DNA of 64,000 nucleotides from Neorhizobium galegae (GCF_021391675.1 NZ_CP090095.1:873501-937500), one strand, 5' to 3'; positions 18,299 through 26,634 are shown, numbered from the stretch's first letter. Made by a program: numbers and translations. Notes: generated by a model not told the origin, from the letters alone.

Positions 18299-18805
18299 CT
18301 AACTTGCAGCCTTGATTGCAAGCTGCGGAACGCGCGGCTGCATTCGTTCGGCGAACTGCAGGAAGAGAATCTTCAGTTCCGGTTCATTGACGCGCATCGC
18401 CGCCTCTTCACAGGAAACCCATTCCAGTGTTCGAGAGCCCTTTTCCGGATAGCTTTTGAGGCATTCTTCCACTTCGAGCGCGTGGACCTGCACCCGCACA
18501 GGAATCTTCAGGCCGTTATCGAGGGTCTTGCGGTAGTGATAGAAACCCAGCGGTTCCTTCTCTACCTTGCCCTTGACGCCAACCTCTTCGAACGCTTCGC
18601 GTTCGGCGACCTGGTGAGCTTTCTTGTCGGTCATCGGCCAGCCCTTTGGCACGACCCAGCGGCCGGTATCGCGGCTGGTCGCAACGAGAACCTCGAGTTG
18701 TCCCGGCTTCTTTTTTATCCGGTAGCAAAGCGCAGCATATTGCTGCCGCGGAGGCCGCTGCAGCATCAACCTGAGATTGCTCGTAACCCGATCCATCAAG
18801 CCCAA
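18299..18805 (-). CDS. NUDIX hydrolase
   Basis: A 168-residue NUDIX protein that should hydrolyse a nucleoside diphosphate-linked substrate or a diphosphoinositol-like compound. The Nudix box spans GWPMTDKKAHQVAEREAFEEVGV near residues 55-77. The catalytic REAFEEVG core is intact, but the first conserved Glu of the GX5E pattern is Lys, as in the PKGW subgroup of alphaproteobacterial relatives. WVVPKGWP ahead of it and LEWVSCEEA after it are typical. The start is uncertain: TTG at 18805 has a GAGGA site 11 bases upstream, while ATG at 18796 has none. The substrate cannot be inferred, and the gene stands alone. Confidence 0.85.
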   Translation of the reverse strand: MGLMDRVTSNLRLMLQRPPRQQYAALCYRIKKKPGQLEVLVATSRDTGRWVVPKGWPMTDKKAHQVAEREAFEEVGVKGKVEKEPLGFYHYRKTLDNGLKIPVRVQVHALEVEECLKSYPEKGSRTLEWVSCEEAAMRVNEPELKILFLQFAERMQPRVPQLAIKAAS

Positions 18806-19019
18806 TTTCTGTTTCGTCCTCCAGCAAATGGTAATTTACTAATATAATGCTTGCGCGAGGATTAACGACCCTCAGCGGCTTCTTTTGACAAGAATCACAG
18901 TGGATAACGACCATCGAAGCGATAACCATTGTGAGGCCACTTGGTTTCAGGTCAATAGAAATTTGCACAGGTGTTCAATTGTAATTGTGCATGACGTCCG
19001 GCCATCCGCAGAAGGGGCC

Positions 19020-19793
19020 TCAGATCTTGGTCTGAATCATCCTGAGTTGTGCGATTCGGCTCCATTCTCCCGTGCGTTCGGCCTCGTTGGTGACCTTGGA
19101 GATGAAGTCGATATGATCTTCCGCCGCCTTTCGGGCTTTGGCAGGATCACCGTCCAGTATGGCCTGGCCGATCGCCTCGTGTTGCGTCATCACGGCATCA
19201 TGGGCGCCACCGACATTGAAGATGATGCGGCGGTTGTAAAAGATCCCGTCGCTGAGCAGCCGGTAGCAGGCGCGCAGGGTGTGCATGAGAATGATGTTAT
19301 GCGCCGCATCGCCGACGGCATTGTGGAATTCGACGTCAGATGTCAGCTCGTCTTCGAAACGCCCGTCCCGATGCGCGCGGCGCATCGTCTCCAGGATGCG
19401 CTCGATGAGTTGCTTGTCGGTGTCCGTCGCTCGTTCGGCCGCAAGCTCCGCCGTCATGCCTTCGAGCTGGCGACGATATTCCAGATAGTCGTGAACCGCC
19501 CGCTGGTGCCGCCGGATCAGGGCGACCAGCGGCGGCGAGAAGATCTGGCCGACGATATCGGCCACGTAAGTGCCGCCGCCATGTTGGCTCACCAGCAGCC
19601 CACGTGCCTCCAGCTCTTTCAGCGCCTCCCGCAGGATCGGCCGGGAAACGTCGAACCTCTGCGCCAGCTCGCGCTCGCCGGGCAGGCGGTCGCCGTCGCG
19701 CAGCACGCCGTTCAGGATCAGGCTTTCGATCTGAAGAATGACTTCGTCCGCAGTTCGACCATGCGGCACCGGCGCGAAAAGCTCATGCGTCAA
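19020..19793 (-). CDS. glcC: GntR (FadR subfamily) regulator, probably of the glycolate operon
   Basis: A FadR-subfamily GntR protein: winged helix in about residues 18-75 (ILNGVLRDGDRLPGERELAQRF and SRPILREALKELEARGLL) and an all-helical FCD effector domain from about residue 90 (RRQLEGMTAELAAERAT, with metal/effector-binding His in DVEFHNAV and DHIDF). It is divergent from glcDEF, with a strong inverted repeat in the shared promoter, so a glycolate- or lactate-responsive repressor/activator like GlcC or LldR is likely. The frame is open to a GTG at 19850, but a TTG at 19793 with a GGAGAG site eight bases upstream gives a protein of usual length and keeps the operator outside the gene. The gene symbol is inferred from context. 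Confidence 0.82.
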   Translation of the reverse strand: MTHELFAPVPHGRTADEVILQIESLILNGVLRDGDRLPGERELAQRFDVSRPILREALKELEARGLLVSQHGGGTYVADIVGQIFSPPLVALIRRHQRAVHDYLEYRRQLEGMTAELAAERATDTDKQLIERILETMRRAHRDGRFEDELTSDVEFHNAVGDAAHNIILMHTLRACYRLLSDGIFYNRRIIFNVGGAHDAVMTQHEAIGQAILDGDPAKARKAAEDHIDFISKVTNEAERTGEWSRIAQLRMIQTKI

Positions 19794-19848
19794 CTTTGCT
19801 CTCTCCAAGTCGGGCCATGCCAGCCGGGCGTTTCGGGCTTCTTGTATC

Positions 19849-19871
19849 ACTGGTAAAAAAAGTATACCAGT
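19849..19871. promoter_or_regulatory. Candidate GntR operator in the glcDEF promoter
   Basis: ACTGGTA (19849-19855) and TACCAGT (19865-19871) are a perfect 7-bp inverted repeat separated by nine A/T-rich bases. TGGT...ACCA half-sites are typical for FadR-subfamily regulators. It lies 23 bp before the glcD start and 56 bp before the regulator start. Confidence 0.65.
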
Positions 19872-19893
19872 TGAATGTCTTTAGGAGGATCCG

Positions 19894-21333
19894 GTGGCCG
19901 ATACGATCAGTTTTCTGAAGCCTCGCGAGGCGGTGCTGTCGCGCCGGGCGGCGATCATTGCCGATCTGATCGAGCTTCTGCCGCCCGAATGCCTGGTCCA
20001 TGAGGCGCGCGAGCTGGTGCCTTTCGAGACCGATGCCTTCGTCTCCTACCGCCGCCTGCCGCTTGCTGTCGCGCTGCCGAAGACCACGGCGCAGGTGTCG
20101 GCCGTGATGAAATACTGCAATCGCTACGGCATTCCGGTCGTGCCGCGCGGGGCCGGAACCTCGCTTTCCGGCGGCGCCATCCCTCAGGAGGATGCGGTCG
20201 TGCTCGGCTTGTCCAAGATGTCGCGCATCCTGGAAGTCGACTACGCCAACCGCACCGCCACCGTCCAGGCCGGGGTCACCAACCTCAACATTTCCGAAGC
20301 GGTCGGCATCGACGGCTTTTTCTATGCGCCGGATCCAAGCTCGCAGCTCGCCTGCACGATCGGCGGCAATATCGGCATGAATTCCGGCGGCGCCCACTGC
20401 CTGAAATACGGCGTTACCACCAACAATCTGCTCGGCGTGAAGATGGTGCTGGTCGACGGCACGGTGATCGATCTCGGCGGCAAGCATCTCGACGCGGCCG
20501 GTTACGACCTGCTCGGCCTCGTCTGCGGTTCGGAAGGCCAGCTCGGCATCGTCACCGAGGCGGTGGTGCGGCTGATCGCCAAGCCTGAAGGCGCCCGCCC
20601 GGTCCTGTTCGGCTTCGATACGTCCGAGCATGCGGGCGCCTGCGTCGCCGATATCATCGGTTCCGGCATCATCCCGGTCGCCATCGAATTCATGGACAAG
20701 CCGGCGATCGAGATCTGCGAAGCGTTCGCCCATGCGGGTTACCCGCTCGATGTGGAAGCGCTGCTGATCGTCGAAGTCGAAGGTTCCGAGGCCGAAATGG
20801 ACGCGATGCTGAAGGCGATCGTCGAGATCGCCGGTCGCCATGGCGTCAAGACGGTGCGCGAAAGCCAGTCGGCGACCGAGGCGGCGCTGATCTGGAAAGG
20901 CCGCAAATCCGCCTTCGGCGCAACCGGCCGCATCGCCGACTACATCTGCATGGACGGCACGGTGCCGCTCGGCAAGCTCTCCTATGTGCTGAACAAGACC
21001 TCCGAGATCGTCGAGCGTTTCGGGCTCAGGGTCGCCAACGTCTTTCATGCCGGCGACGGCAACATGCATCCGCTGATCCTGTTCAACGCCAACGATCCCG
21101 AGGATGCGGCCAGGGCCGAGGAGGCGGGCAACGAGATCCTGAAACTCTGCGTCGATGCCGGCGGCTGCCTGACCGGCGAGCATGGCGTCGGCATCGAGAA
21201 ACGCGACCTGATGCGGCATCAGTATTCGGAGGCCGATCTCAACCAGCAAATGGCGGTGCGTTACGCGTTCGACGAAGGTTGGATCCTCAATCCGTCGAAA
21301 GTTTTCCCGCTGGATGGACGGCCCGCCGCATGA
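19894..21333 (+). CDS. glcD: Glycolate oxidase, FAD-linked subunit GlcD
   Basis: GlcD is the catalytic flavoprotein of the membrane-associated glycolate oxidase GlcDEF, which oxidises glycolate (and often D-lactate) to glyoxylate and passes electrons to the respiratory chain. The 479-residue protein has a PCMH-type FAD domain with VPRGAGTSLSGGAIP near residue 88 and the ACTIGGNIGMNSGGAH loop near residue 150. The C-terminal oxidase domain carries NVFHAGDGNMHPL near residue 385 and the GEHGVGIEKRD signature near residue 428. GTG at 19894 follows an AGGAGG site. Its stop overlaps the glcE start (ATGA). Confidence 0.94.
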   Translation: MADTISFLKPREAVLSRRAAIIADLIELLPPECLVHEARELVPFETDAFVSYRRLPLAVALPKTTAQVSAVMKYCNRYGIPVVPRGAGTSLSGGAIPQEDAVVLGLSKMSRILEVDYANRTATVQAGVTNLNISEAVGIDGFFYAPDPSSQLACTIGGNIGMNSGGAHCLKYGVTTNNLLGVKMVLVDGTVIDLGGKHLDAAGYDLLGLVCGSEGQLGIVTEAVVRLIAKPEGARPVLFGFDTSEHAGACVADIIGSGIIPVAIEFMDKPAIEICEAFAHAGYPLDVEALLIVEVEGSEAEMDAMLKAIVEIAGRHGVKTVRESQSATEAALIWKGRKSAFGATGRIADYICMDGTVPLGKLSYVLNKTSEIVERFGLRVANVFHAGDGNMHPLILFNANDPEDAARAEEAGNEILKLCVDAGGCLTGEHGVGIEKRDLMRHQYSEADLNQQMAVRYAFDEGWILNPSKVFPLDGRPAA

Positions 21334-22526
21334 CGCTGATACCGAATTCCGAAGCGGACGCCGCCTATATCATCCGCAATGCCGCCGGCGACGGCAAGAA
21401 GCTTGCGCTGTGCGGCGGCAATACCCGCGCCGGTTTCGGCAACTCCGCCGGGCCTGCCGAAATGATGAACTCCACCGGCCTTTCTGGCATCGTCGACTAC
21501 GAGCCGGCCGAAATGGTGATGACCGTCAAAGCCGGTACGCCGGTCGCCGAGATCGAGACGACGCTTGCCGCCAACCGGCAGATGATGGCCTTCGAGCCGA
21601 TGGACCACCGCGGCGTCATGGGCACGCTCGGCGAACCGACGATCGGCGGCGTGTTTGCCGCCAATGTGTCCGGCCCGCGCCGTTTCGTCTCTGGCGCCGC
21701 CCGCGACAGCTTGCTCGGCATCCGTTTCATCAATGGCCGGGGCGAAGCGATCCGCGCCGGCGGACGGGTGATGAAGAACGTCACCGGCCTCGATCTCGTC
21801 AAACTGCTCGCGGGCTCGCAAGGCACGCTCGGGTTCCTGACTGAAGTGACCTTCCGGGTGTTGCCGGTGCCGCAGACGGTGGAGACCATCGTCATCTCCG
21901 GGCTCGACGACGCGGCTGCCGCAAAGGCGATGGCGGCGGCGATGGCGCTGCCGGTCGAAGTATCGGGCGCCGCCCACCTGCCGCAGACCGTCCGGTTCCG
22001 TTTCCTCGGCGGCGCATTGCCGAGCGGTGAGGCGACCGTCCTGCGCCTCGAAGGCCTTGCCGCGTCGGTTTCCGTGCGTGCCGAAAAACTCTCCGCCGTG
22101 ATGGAGGCATTCGGTCCGGTCTCCCGGCTCGGCCTGGAGGAGAGCCAAACGCTCTGGCGCCAGATCCGCGATGTCTATCCCTATTCGGATGGGACCCTGA
22201 AACCCGTCTGGCGCGTCTCGATCGCTCCATCTGCGGGCCACCAGCTCGTCGCCGCCCTCCGGCTCGAAACCGGCGTCGATGCCTTCTACGACTGGCAGGG
22301 CGGGTTGGTCTGGATGCGCATGGAAGCCGACCCGGAAGCGGATTTGCTGCGCCGCTATATCCGCGCTCTCGGTGGCGGCCACGCGACACTTCTGCGGGCA
22401 TCGGATACGGTGCGCGCGCAGACGCAGGCTTTCGAGCCGCAGCCGGATGCGGTCGCGGCGCTTTCGGCGCGCGTCAAACAGAAGCTTGACCCGGCCGGCA
22501 TTTTTTGCCCGGGCAAGATGGGGTGA
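21330..22526 (+). CDS. glcE: Glycolate oxidase FAD-binding subunit GlcE
   Basis: The second flavin-binding subunit of glycolate oxidase. The 398-residue protein is mostly a PCMH FAD-binding domain: LALCGGNTRAGFG near residue 28, the GTLGEPTIGGVFAANVSGP loop near residue 92 and GRVMKNVTGLDLVKLLAGSQGTLG near residue 145. Unlike GlcD it has no long substrate domain. The ATG at 21330 overlaps the glcD stop by four bases; a longer frame from 21279 lies inside glcD and is rejected. After the gene an imperfect 46-bp inverted-repeat element separates it from glcF, so co-expression of the three subunits must cross a stable RNA hairpin. Confidence 0.92.
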   Translation: MTLIPNSEADAAYIIRNAAGDGKKLALCGGNTRAGFGNSAGPAEMMNSTGLSGIVDYEPAEMVMTVKAGTPVAEIETTLAANRQMMAFEPMDHRGVMGTLGEPTIGGVFAANVSGPRRFVSGAARDSLLGIRFINGRGEAIRAGGRVMKNVTGLDLVKLLAGSQGTLGFLTEVTFRVLPVPQTVETIVISGLDDAAAAKAMAAAMALPVEVSGAAHLPQTVRFRFLGGALPSGEATVLRLEGLAASVSVRAEKLSAVMEAFGPVSRLGLEESQTLWRQIRDVYPYSDGTLKPVWRVSIAPSAGHQLVAALRLETGVDAFYDWQGGLVWMRMEADPEADLLRRYIRALGGGHATLLRASDTVRAQTQAFEPQPDAVAALSARVKQKLDPAGIFCPGKMG

Positions 22527-22554
22527 TTACGGCCATGGTAGTTTTCCGGTCTTA

Positions 22555-22708
22555 CCCCCCTCTGGCCTGCCGGACATCTCCCCCACAAGGGGGGAGATCG
22601 ACCCGGAGGAACGTTGCGCCCATCTCGACGGTAGCCGATAAAGTGATGTCCGCGCGTCTTGCCGATCTCCCCACCTGTGGGGGAGATGTCCGGCAGGACA
22701 GCGGGGGG
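22555..22708. repeat. Long inverted-repeat element between glcE and glcF
   Basis: The left arm (22555-22600) and right arm (22663-22708) are nearly perfect 46-bp inverted repeats containing GCCGGACATCTCCCCCACA and its complement; each arm also holds a smaller palindrome (GATCTCCCC/GGGGAGATC type). This is a dispersed rhizobial palindromic element, RIME2-like in character, though I cannot confirm the family name. No open reading frame or transposase is present. Confidence 0.8.
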
Positions 22709-22756
22709 CTGGCGGAACGCAAAGCCATCGGCCGAAATGCGAGGGATACCCAATAA

Positions 22757-24061
22757 ATGCAAACCAACTTCACCCTCGCTCAGCTTGCCGATCCGCATGT
22801 GGCCGAATCCGAAAAGATCCTCCGCCGTTGCGTCCATTGCGGCTTCTGCACCGCCACCTGTCCCACCTACGTGACCCTCGGCAACGAACTCGACAGCCCG
22901 CGCGGACGCATCTACCTGATCAAGGACATGCTGGAAAACGGCAGGCCGGCGGATGAGGAAGTGGTCACCCATATCGACCGCTGTCTCTCCTGCCTTGCCT
23001 GCGTCACCACCTGTCCCTCCGGCGTGGACTACATGCATCTGGTCGATCATGCCCGCATCCATATCGAGAACACCTACCGGCGCCCGCTGGTCGACCGCCT
23101 GATTCGCAGCCTGCTCGCCGCCGTGCTGCCCTATCCGGCCCGCTTCCGCACAGCGCTCGGTCTCGCAAAGCTCGGCCGTCCCTTCGCACCGCTTCTCAAG
23201 CGTGTCCCTGTATTGAAGCCGCTCGGTGCCATGCTGGATCTCGCGCCGAAATCCGCCGCCAGGGTTTCCGACGCCGCAAACCCCGGCACTCGTGCGCCCG
23301 AGACTGAGAAACGGGGCCGCGTCGCAATCCTGTCGGGCTGCGCCCAGCCTGTCCTCGATCCGGGCATCAACGAAGCTACGCTCCGGCTTCTGGCCCGGCT
23401 CGGCGTCGAAGTCGTGGTACCGGAAGGCGAGGGCTGCTGCGGCGCGCTCGTCCATCATATGGGCCGTGAAGAGCAGGCGCTCGATTTTGCCCGCCGCAAT
23501 GTCGATGTCTGGACGCGCGAGATCGACAAAGGCGGCCTCGATGCGATCATCATCACCGCGTCGGGCTGCGGCACGACGATCAAGGATTACGGCCACATGC
23601 TCCGCCTCGATCCGGCCTATGCGGACAAGGCGGCAAGGGTCTCGAGCCTTGCCAAGGACATTACCGAATATCTGTCGATGCTCGACCTGCCGACGCTGGA
23701 GCCGAAGCGGCTCAACGTCGCCTATCACTCCGCCTGTTCGATGCAGCACGGCCAGAAGATCACCATGGCACCCAAGAATCTCCTGAAGGCTGCGGGCTTT
23801 ACCGTCCGCGATCCGGGGGAGGGGCATCTCTGCTGCGGTTCGGCCGGCACCTACAATATCCTGCAGCCGGAAATCTCGGAGCAGTTGAAGGCTCGCAAGG
23901 TCAAGAATATCGAGGCCACCAAGGCGGACGTGATCGCCACCGGCAATATCGGCTGCATCACCCAGATCGCCTCCGGAACAGCGATCCCGATCCTGCACAC
24001 GGTGGAGCTTCTGGATTGGGCTTATGGCGGCCCGAAGCCGGAAAAGATCCCGGCCAGATAA
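22757..24061 (+). CDS. glcF: Glycolate oxidase iron-sulfur subunit GlcF
   Basis: GlcF carries electrons from the GlcD/GlcE flavins to the quinone pool. The 434-residue protein has two 4Fe-4S ferredoxin motifs: CVHCGFCTATCPTY near residue 23 and CLSCLACVTTCPSG near residue 77. Two cysteine-rich CCG domains follow, with EGEGCCGALVHHMG near residue 225 and the final HLCCGSAGTYN near residue 358, the heterodisulfide-reductase-like modules of this subunit. It lies 230 bp downstream of glcE behind a palindromic repeat and ends at a strong intrinsic terminator, closing the glcDEF unit. Confidence 0.94.
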   Translation: MQTNFTLAQLADPHVAESEKILRRCVHCGFCTATCPTYVTLGNELDSPRGRIYLIKDMLENGRPADEEVVTHIDRCLSCLACVTTCPSGVDYMHLVDHARIHIENTYRRPLVDRLIRSLLAAVLPYPARFRTALGLAKLGRPFAPLLKRVPVLKPLGAMLDLAPKSAARVSDAANPGTRAPETEKRGRVAILSGCAQPVLDPGINEATLRLLARLGVEVVVPEGEGCCGALVHHMGREEQALDFARRNVDVWTREIDKGGLDAIIITASGCGTTIKDYGHMLRLDPAYADKAARVSSLAKDITEYLSMLDLPTLEPKRLNVAYHSACSMQHGQKITMAPKNLLKAAGFTVRDPGEGHLCCGSAGTYNILQPEISEQLKARKVKNIEATKADVIATGNIGCITQIASGTAIPILHTVELLDWAYGGPKPEKIPAR

Positions 24062-24072
24062 ATATGCCCAAT

Positions 24073-24103
24073 AAAAAAGCCGGCGAAATCGCCGGCTTTT
24101 TTT
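24073..24103 (+). terminator. Intrinsic terminator after glcF
   Basis: GCCGGCG pairs with CGCCGGC over a short AAAT loop, flanked by an A-run and a seven-T run, so it may work in both directions for glcF and the convergent outer-membrane protein gene. Confidence 0.92.
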
Positions 24104-24120
24104 CGTCAAAGGCCTGAGCC

Positions 24121-24840
24121 TTAGAACTTGTAGGAGACGCCGAGGTTGATGGCGTGCGTCAGGATGTTGGTCTTCAGCGAAGCGCCGCTGTCGATATCCA
24201 CATCCACGAACGAGTAGTTGCCCTTGTATTCGGCGAACATCGACCACTTTTCGGTGAGCTGGTACTTTACGCCGGCCTGGGCCTGGATCGTCGCGCCACC
24301 GAACTGGTATTCGAAGGTGCGGCCGGAAGCGCGGGTCACTTCGACATGCGGCACGTTGATACCGACACCGGCGCCGACATAAGGCGTCCACTTGCTGCCT
24401 TCGATCGGGAACTTGTAGAGCGCGTTGAGCGTCAGCAGGTTCAGGCCGTCGGTGAATTCGAAGACGCTCCAGCCGCCGGCCTTGGCCATGCTTTCGTCGT
24501 CTGCATAAACCTTGGCGTGGGTGTAATCGAGCGAAACGCCCCAGTTCGTGAGGGCACCGCCATCGAACCAATAGGTGCCGCGGACGCCCCAGTAGGGCGG
24601 CATCGCGAAGGGCTTGGTATCCCAGCCGGCTGCGAAATCAGGTCCGTCCGAGACATCGACATCGGAGTGCGGCGCGAACTGGTAACCGCCGTAACCGGAG
24701 ATTTCAAATCCGCCGGTGTGAACCGGAGCCACATAGGCCTGGGTCGCGGGGGTCATGTCTGCCGCTTGAGCCGGAGCAATATAAGCAAGACCAGCGGTGA
24801 GAAGCGTGGAAGCGAAGGCGAAAGAAAGAATTTTGCGCAT
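24121..24840 (-). CDS. Outer-membrane beta-barrel protein, LpxQ (lipid A oxidase)-like
   Basis: A 239-residue outer-membrane protein with a signal peptide (MRKILSFAFASTLL...AQA; mature start about ADMTPAT). The rest is alternating beta-strand sequence ending in Phe (INLGVSYKF), as needed for Bam-mediated insertion. Segments such as GYGGYQFAPHSDV, PPYWGVRGTYW, FTDGLNLLTLNALYKF and TPYVGAGVGINVPHVEV match proteins annotated as rhizobial lipid A oxidase (LpxQ), which converts the proximal glucosamine of lipid A to 2-aminogluconate in the outer membrane. The match is from memory of the family, so a general small porin-like barrel remains possible. It is convergent with glcF and sits beside two L,D-transpeptidase genes on the same strand. 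Confidence 0.7.
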   Translation of the reverse strand: MRKILSFAFASTLLTAGLAYIAPAQAADMTPATQAYVAPVHTGGFEISGYGGYQFAPHSDVDVSDGPDFAAGWDTKPFAMPPYWGVRGTYWFDGGALTNWGVSLDYTHAKVYADDESMAKAGGWSVFEFTDGLNLLTLNALYKFPIEGSKWTPYVGAGVGINVPHVEVTRASGRTFEYQFGGATIQAQAGVKYQLTEKWSMFAEYKGNYSFVDVDIDSGASLKTNILTHAINLGVSYKF

Positions 24841-24980
24841 GAATCAGCCTGCAGGGAAGAACGTTGGCTTTTTTGATGACTCAATGTTTAGCGGCGGATG
24901 CATCGGCGGTCTGTGCCTTTTCTGCATCAGTCACCGACGAAGCTAGGCGATTTATGGTTAACGAAGTCTAAACCCCTGAA

Positions 24981-25005
24981 AAGGGCAGCTTTTGCTGCCC
25001 TTTTT
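24981..25005. terminator. Bidirectional hairpin terminator
   Basis: GGGCAGC and GCTGCCC form a stem with a TTTT loop, flanked by A-rich and TTTTT sequence. On the minus strand it lies after the L,D-transpeptidase gene starting at 25737. Confidence 0.8.
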
Positions 25006-25023
25006 GACCTTTGGCCGGGTGTC

Positions 25024-25737
25024 TCAGCCGCCGAAAATCGTGCCGAAAATATCGATGCCGCGATCCTTGAAGTCGACGTTCCCCTGCCGGTTGCCCGGGC
25101 CGATGACGATCACCTTCGTGCCGATGTCGGCGCGCGAATAAAGATGCTCGACATCCTTGTTCATCATGCGGATGCAGCCTGACGACATGTTGAGGCCGAT
25201 CGTCCAGGGTTGGTTGGTGCCGTGGATGCGGAAGATCGTGTCGCGGCCGCCCTTGTAGAGATACATGGCACGGGCGCCGAGCGGGTTGTCGATGCCGCCT
25301 TCCTGCACGGCCGGCAGAATGCGGCCGGCGCGGCGTTCGCGAACGCGCATCTCGGCCGGCGGCGTCCAGGAGGGCCACTCAGCCTTGCGGCCCACATTGA
25401 CCACGCCCGACCAGCCGAACCCTTCGCGCCCGACGCCGATGCCGTAGCGGGTCGCCCGGTTGGGGCCTTCGATATAGTAGAGGAACTTGTTGTTGGTATC
25501 GACGATGATCGTGCCGGGTTTCTCGGTCGTCGAGAAGCGCACCATGCGGCGCTTGAATTGTTCGGGAACTTCCCGTGGCATCGCGACAAGTGTCACGTCG
25601 CCCGCGGGGCGTTCGATAGACGTTGCCGCCGGGCTGATTGCGCTTGCATGTCCGGCGCTAAAGAAGATCGCGCCAGCCATTCCCACGGCCATCGCGAAGG
25701 TCTTGCCTGCCCCCATTCCCCCTGTCTTCATTCCCAA
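25024..25737 (-). CDS. L,D-transpeptidase (YkuD family), first of two
   Basis: A 237-residue periplasmic YkuD-domain protein. L,D-transpeptidases make 3-3 cross-links in peptidoglycan or attach proteins to it. The signal peptide ends near residue 32 (SAGHASA). The YkuD domain begins with GTIIVDTNNKFLYYIEG near residue 75 and ends with the active site: His172 in IHGTNQPW and the nucleophile Cys188 in SSGCIRM. The segment WPSWTPPAEM is common to this rhizobial subgroup. It is a clear paralogue of the gene immediately upstream on the same strand, sharing the GTII-DTNN-FLY, WP-WTPP-EM and NPLGARAMYL segments. Rhizobiales rely heavily on these enzymes because most of their peptidoglycan cross-links are of the 3-3 type. 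Confidence 0.92.
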   Translation of the reverse strand: MGMKTGGMGAGKTFAMAVGMAGAIFFSAGHASAISPAATSIERPAGDVTLVAMPREVPEQFKRRMVRFSTTEKPGTIIVDTNNKFLYYIEGPNRATRYGIGVGREGFGWSGVVNVGRKAEWPSWTPPAEMRVRERRAGRILPAVQEGGIDNPLGARAMYLYKGGRDTIFRIHGTNQPWTIGLNMSSGCIRMMNKDVEHLYSRADIGTKVIVIGPGNRQGNVDFKDRGIDIFGTIFGG

Positions 25738-25825
25738 ATCCTCTCCGCTCTGTTGAACGGCGGAGGCTAACCGACTCGGGCATCAAAGCAAGCCGGGATA
25801 GATGTAATAAAGAAGATGTGATGGC

Positions 25826-25856
25826 AAAAAGGCGGCGGTACTGTGTCTCCGCCGCC
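25826..25856 (-). terminator. Intrinsic terminator after the second L,D-transpeptidase gene
   Basis: On the minus strand GGCGGCGG pairs with CCGCCGCC over a 10-base loop and is followed by five T. It separates the two transpeptidase genes into independent units. Confidence 0.82.
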
Positions 25857-25878
25857 TCACCTTTGGCATTTGCCGGCG

Positions 25879-26634
25879 TTACATGACGACGACTTTGGTG
25901 CCGATGTTCACTCGCTCGTAGAGGTCGGTGACATCTTCGTTGCGCATGCGGATGCAGCCGGAAGAGACGGCGCTGCCGATCGACCAGGGGGCGTTGGTGC
26001 CGTGGATGCGGTAGAGCGTCGAGCCGAGATACATGGCGCGGGCGCCGAGTGGATTTTCCGGTCCGCCTTCCATGCGCGCCGGCAGGTAATGCCCCTTGGC
26101 GGCTTCGCGCTGGATCATTTCGGAAGGCGGCGTCCAGTCCGGCCACTCGGCCTTGCGGGTCACCCGGTGCTCGCCTGCCCATTCGAAGCCCGGCTTGCCG
26201 ACGCCGACGCCGTAACGCCGCGCCTGGCCATTGCCCGTGACCAGATAGAGGAAACGGTTATTGGTATCGATGATGATGGTGCCGGCCTTTTCCTTGCTGT
26301 CGTAGGCGACCGTCTGGGGCAGGAACTGCGGTTCGATCTGGCCGCGGATCGGCTGTGGCCGCATGGCGACCGGCTGCACGGTGGAGCGGTCGAAGATGCC
26401 GCGGCGAACCACGGGCTGCTGCTCGCGCTGCTGATAGATGGCGCGCTGCTGGGCGGCCTGGCGAGGATAGACGACCGGGCGACCGTTCGGCCCGGCAAGC
26501 TGCATCACCCATGGGGCTGCGAGATCGGGGCTGACGACCACGGGCGGGCGCTCGCGATAGCGGTCCTGGGCAAGAGCGGCGGAACTGGAAAAGGCGGCAG
26601 CAAGGCCGAAGGCCAGGAAAAGGGTTTTCTTCAT
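25879..26634 (-). CDS. L,D-transpeptidase (YkuD family), second of two
   Basis: A 251-residue periplasmic YkuD protein, paralogous to its downstream neighbour. The signal peptide is residues 1-22 (ending ALAQ). Residues 30-110 are a Gln/Arg/Pro-rich linker absent from the shorter paralogue. The YkuD domain starts at GTIIIDTNNRFLYLVTG near residue 118, with His211 in IHGTNAPW and Cys227 in SSGCIRM. The protein stops about 24 residues after the active site, without the extra tail of its paralogue. The frame begins four codons earlier, but MKKTLF at 26634 gives a normal signal peptide. The two copies may differ in acceptor, for example peptidoglycan cross-linking versus protein attachment. Confidence 0.92.
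   Translation of the reverse strand: MKKTLFLAFGLAAAFSSSAALAQDRYRERPPVVVSPDLAAPWVMQLAGPNGRPVVYPRQAAQQRAIYQQREQQPVVRRGIFDRSTVQPVAMRPQPIRGQIEPQFLPQTVAYDSKEKAGTIIIDTNNRFLYLVTGNGQARRYGVGVGKPGFEWAGEHRVTRKAEWPDWTPPSEMIQREAAKGHYLPARMEGGPENPLGARAMYLGSTLYRIHGTNAPWSIGSAVSSGCIRMRNEDVTDLYERVNIGTKVVVM

Noticed and set aside
22555..22708. Possibility that the palindromic elements are insertion sequences or a CRISPR array
   Set aside because: There is no transposase frame, no flanking target duplication I can see, and only two inverted arms rather than regularly spaced direct repeats with spacers.
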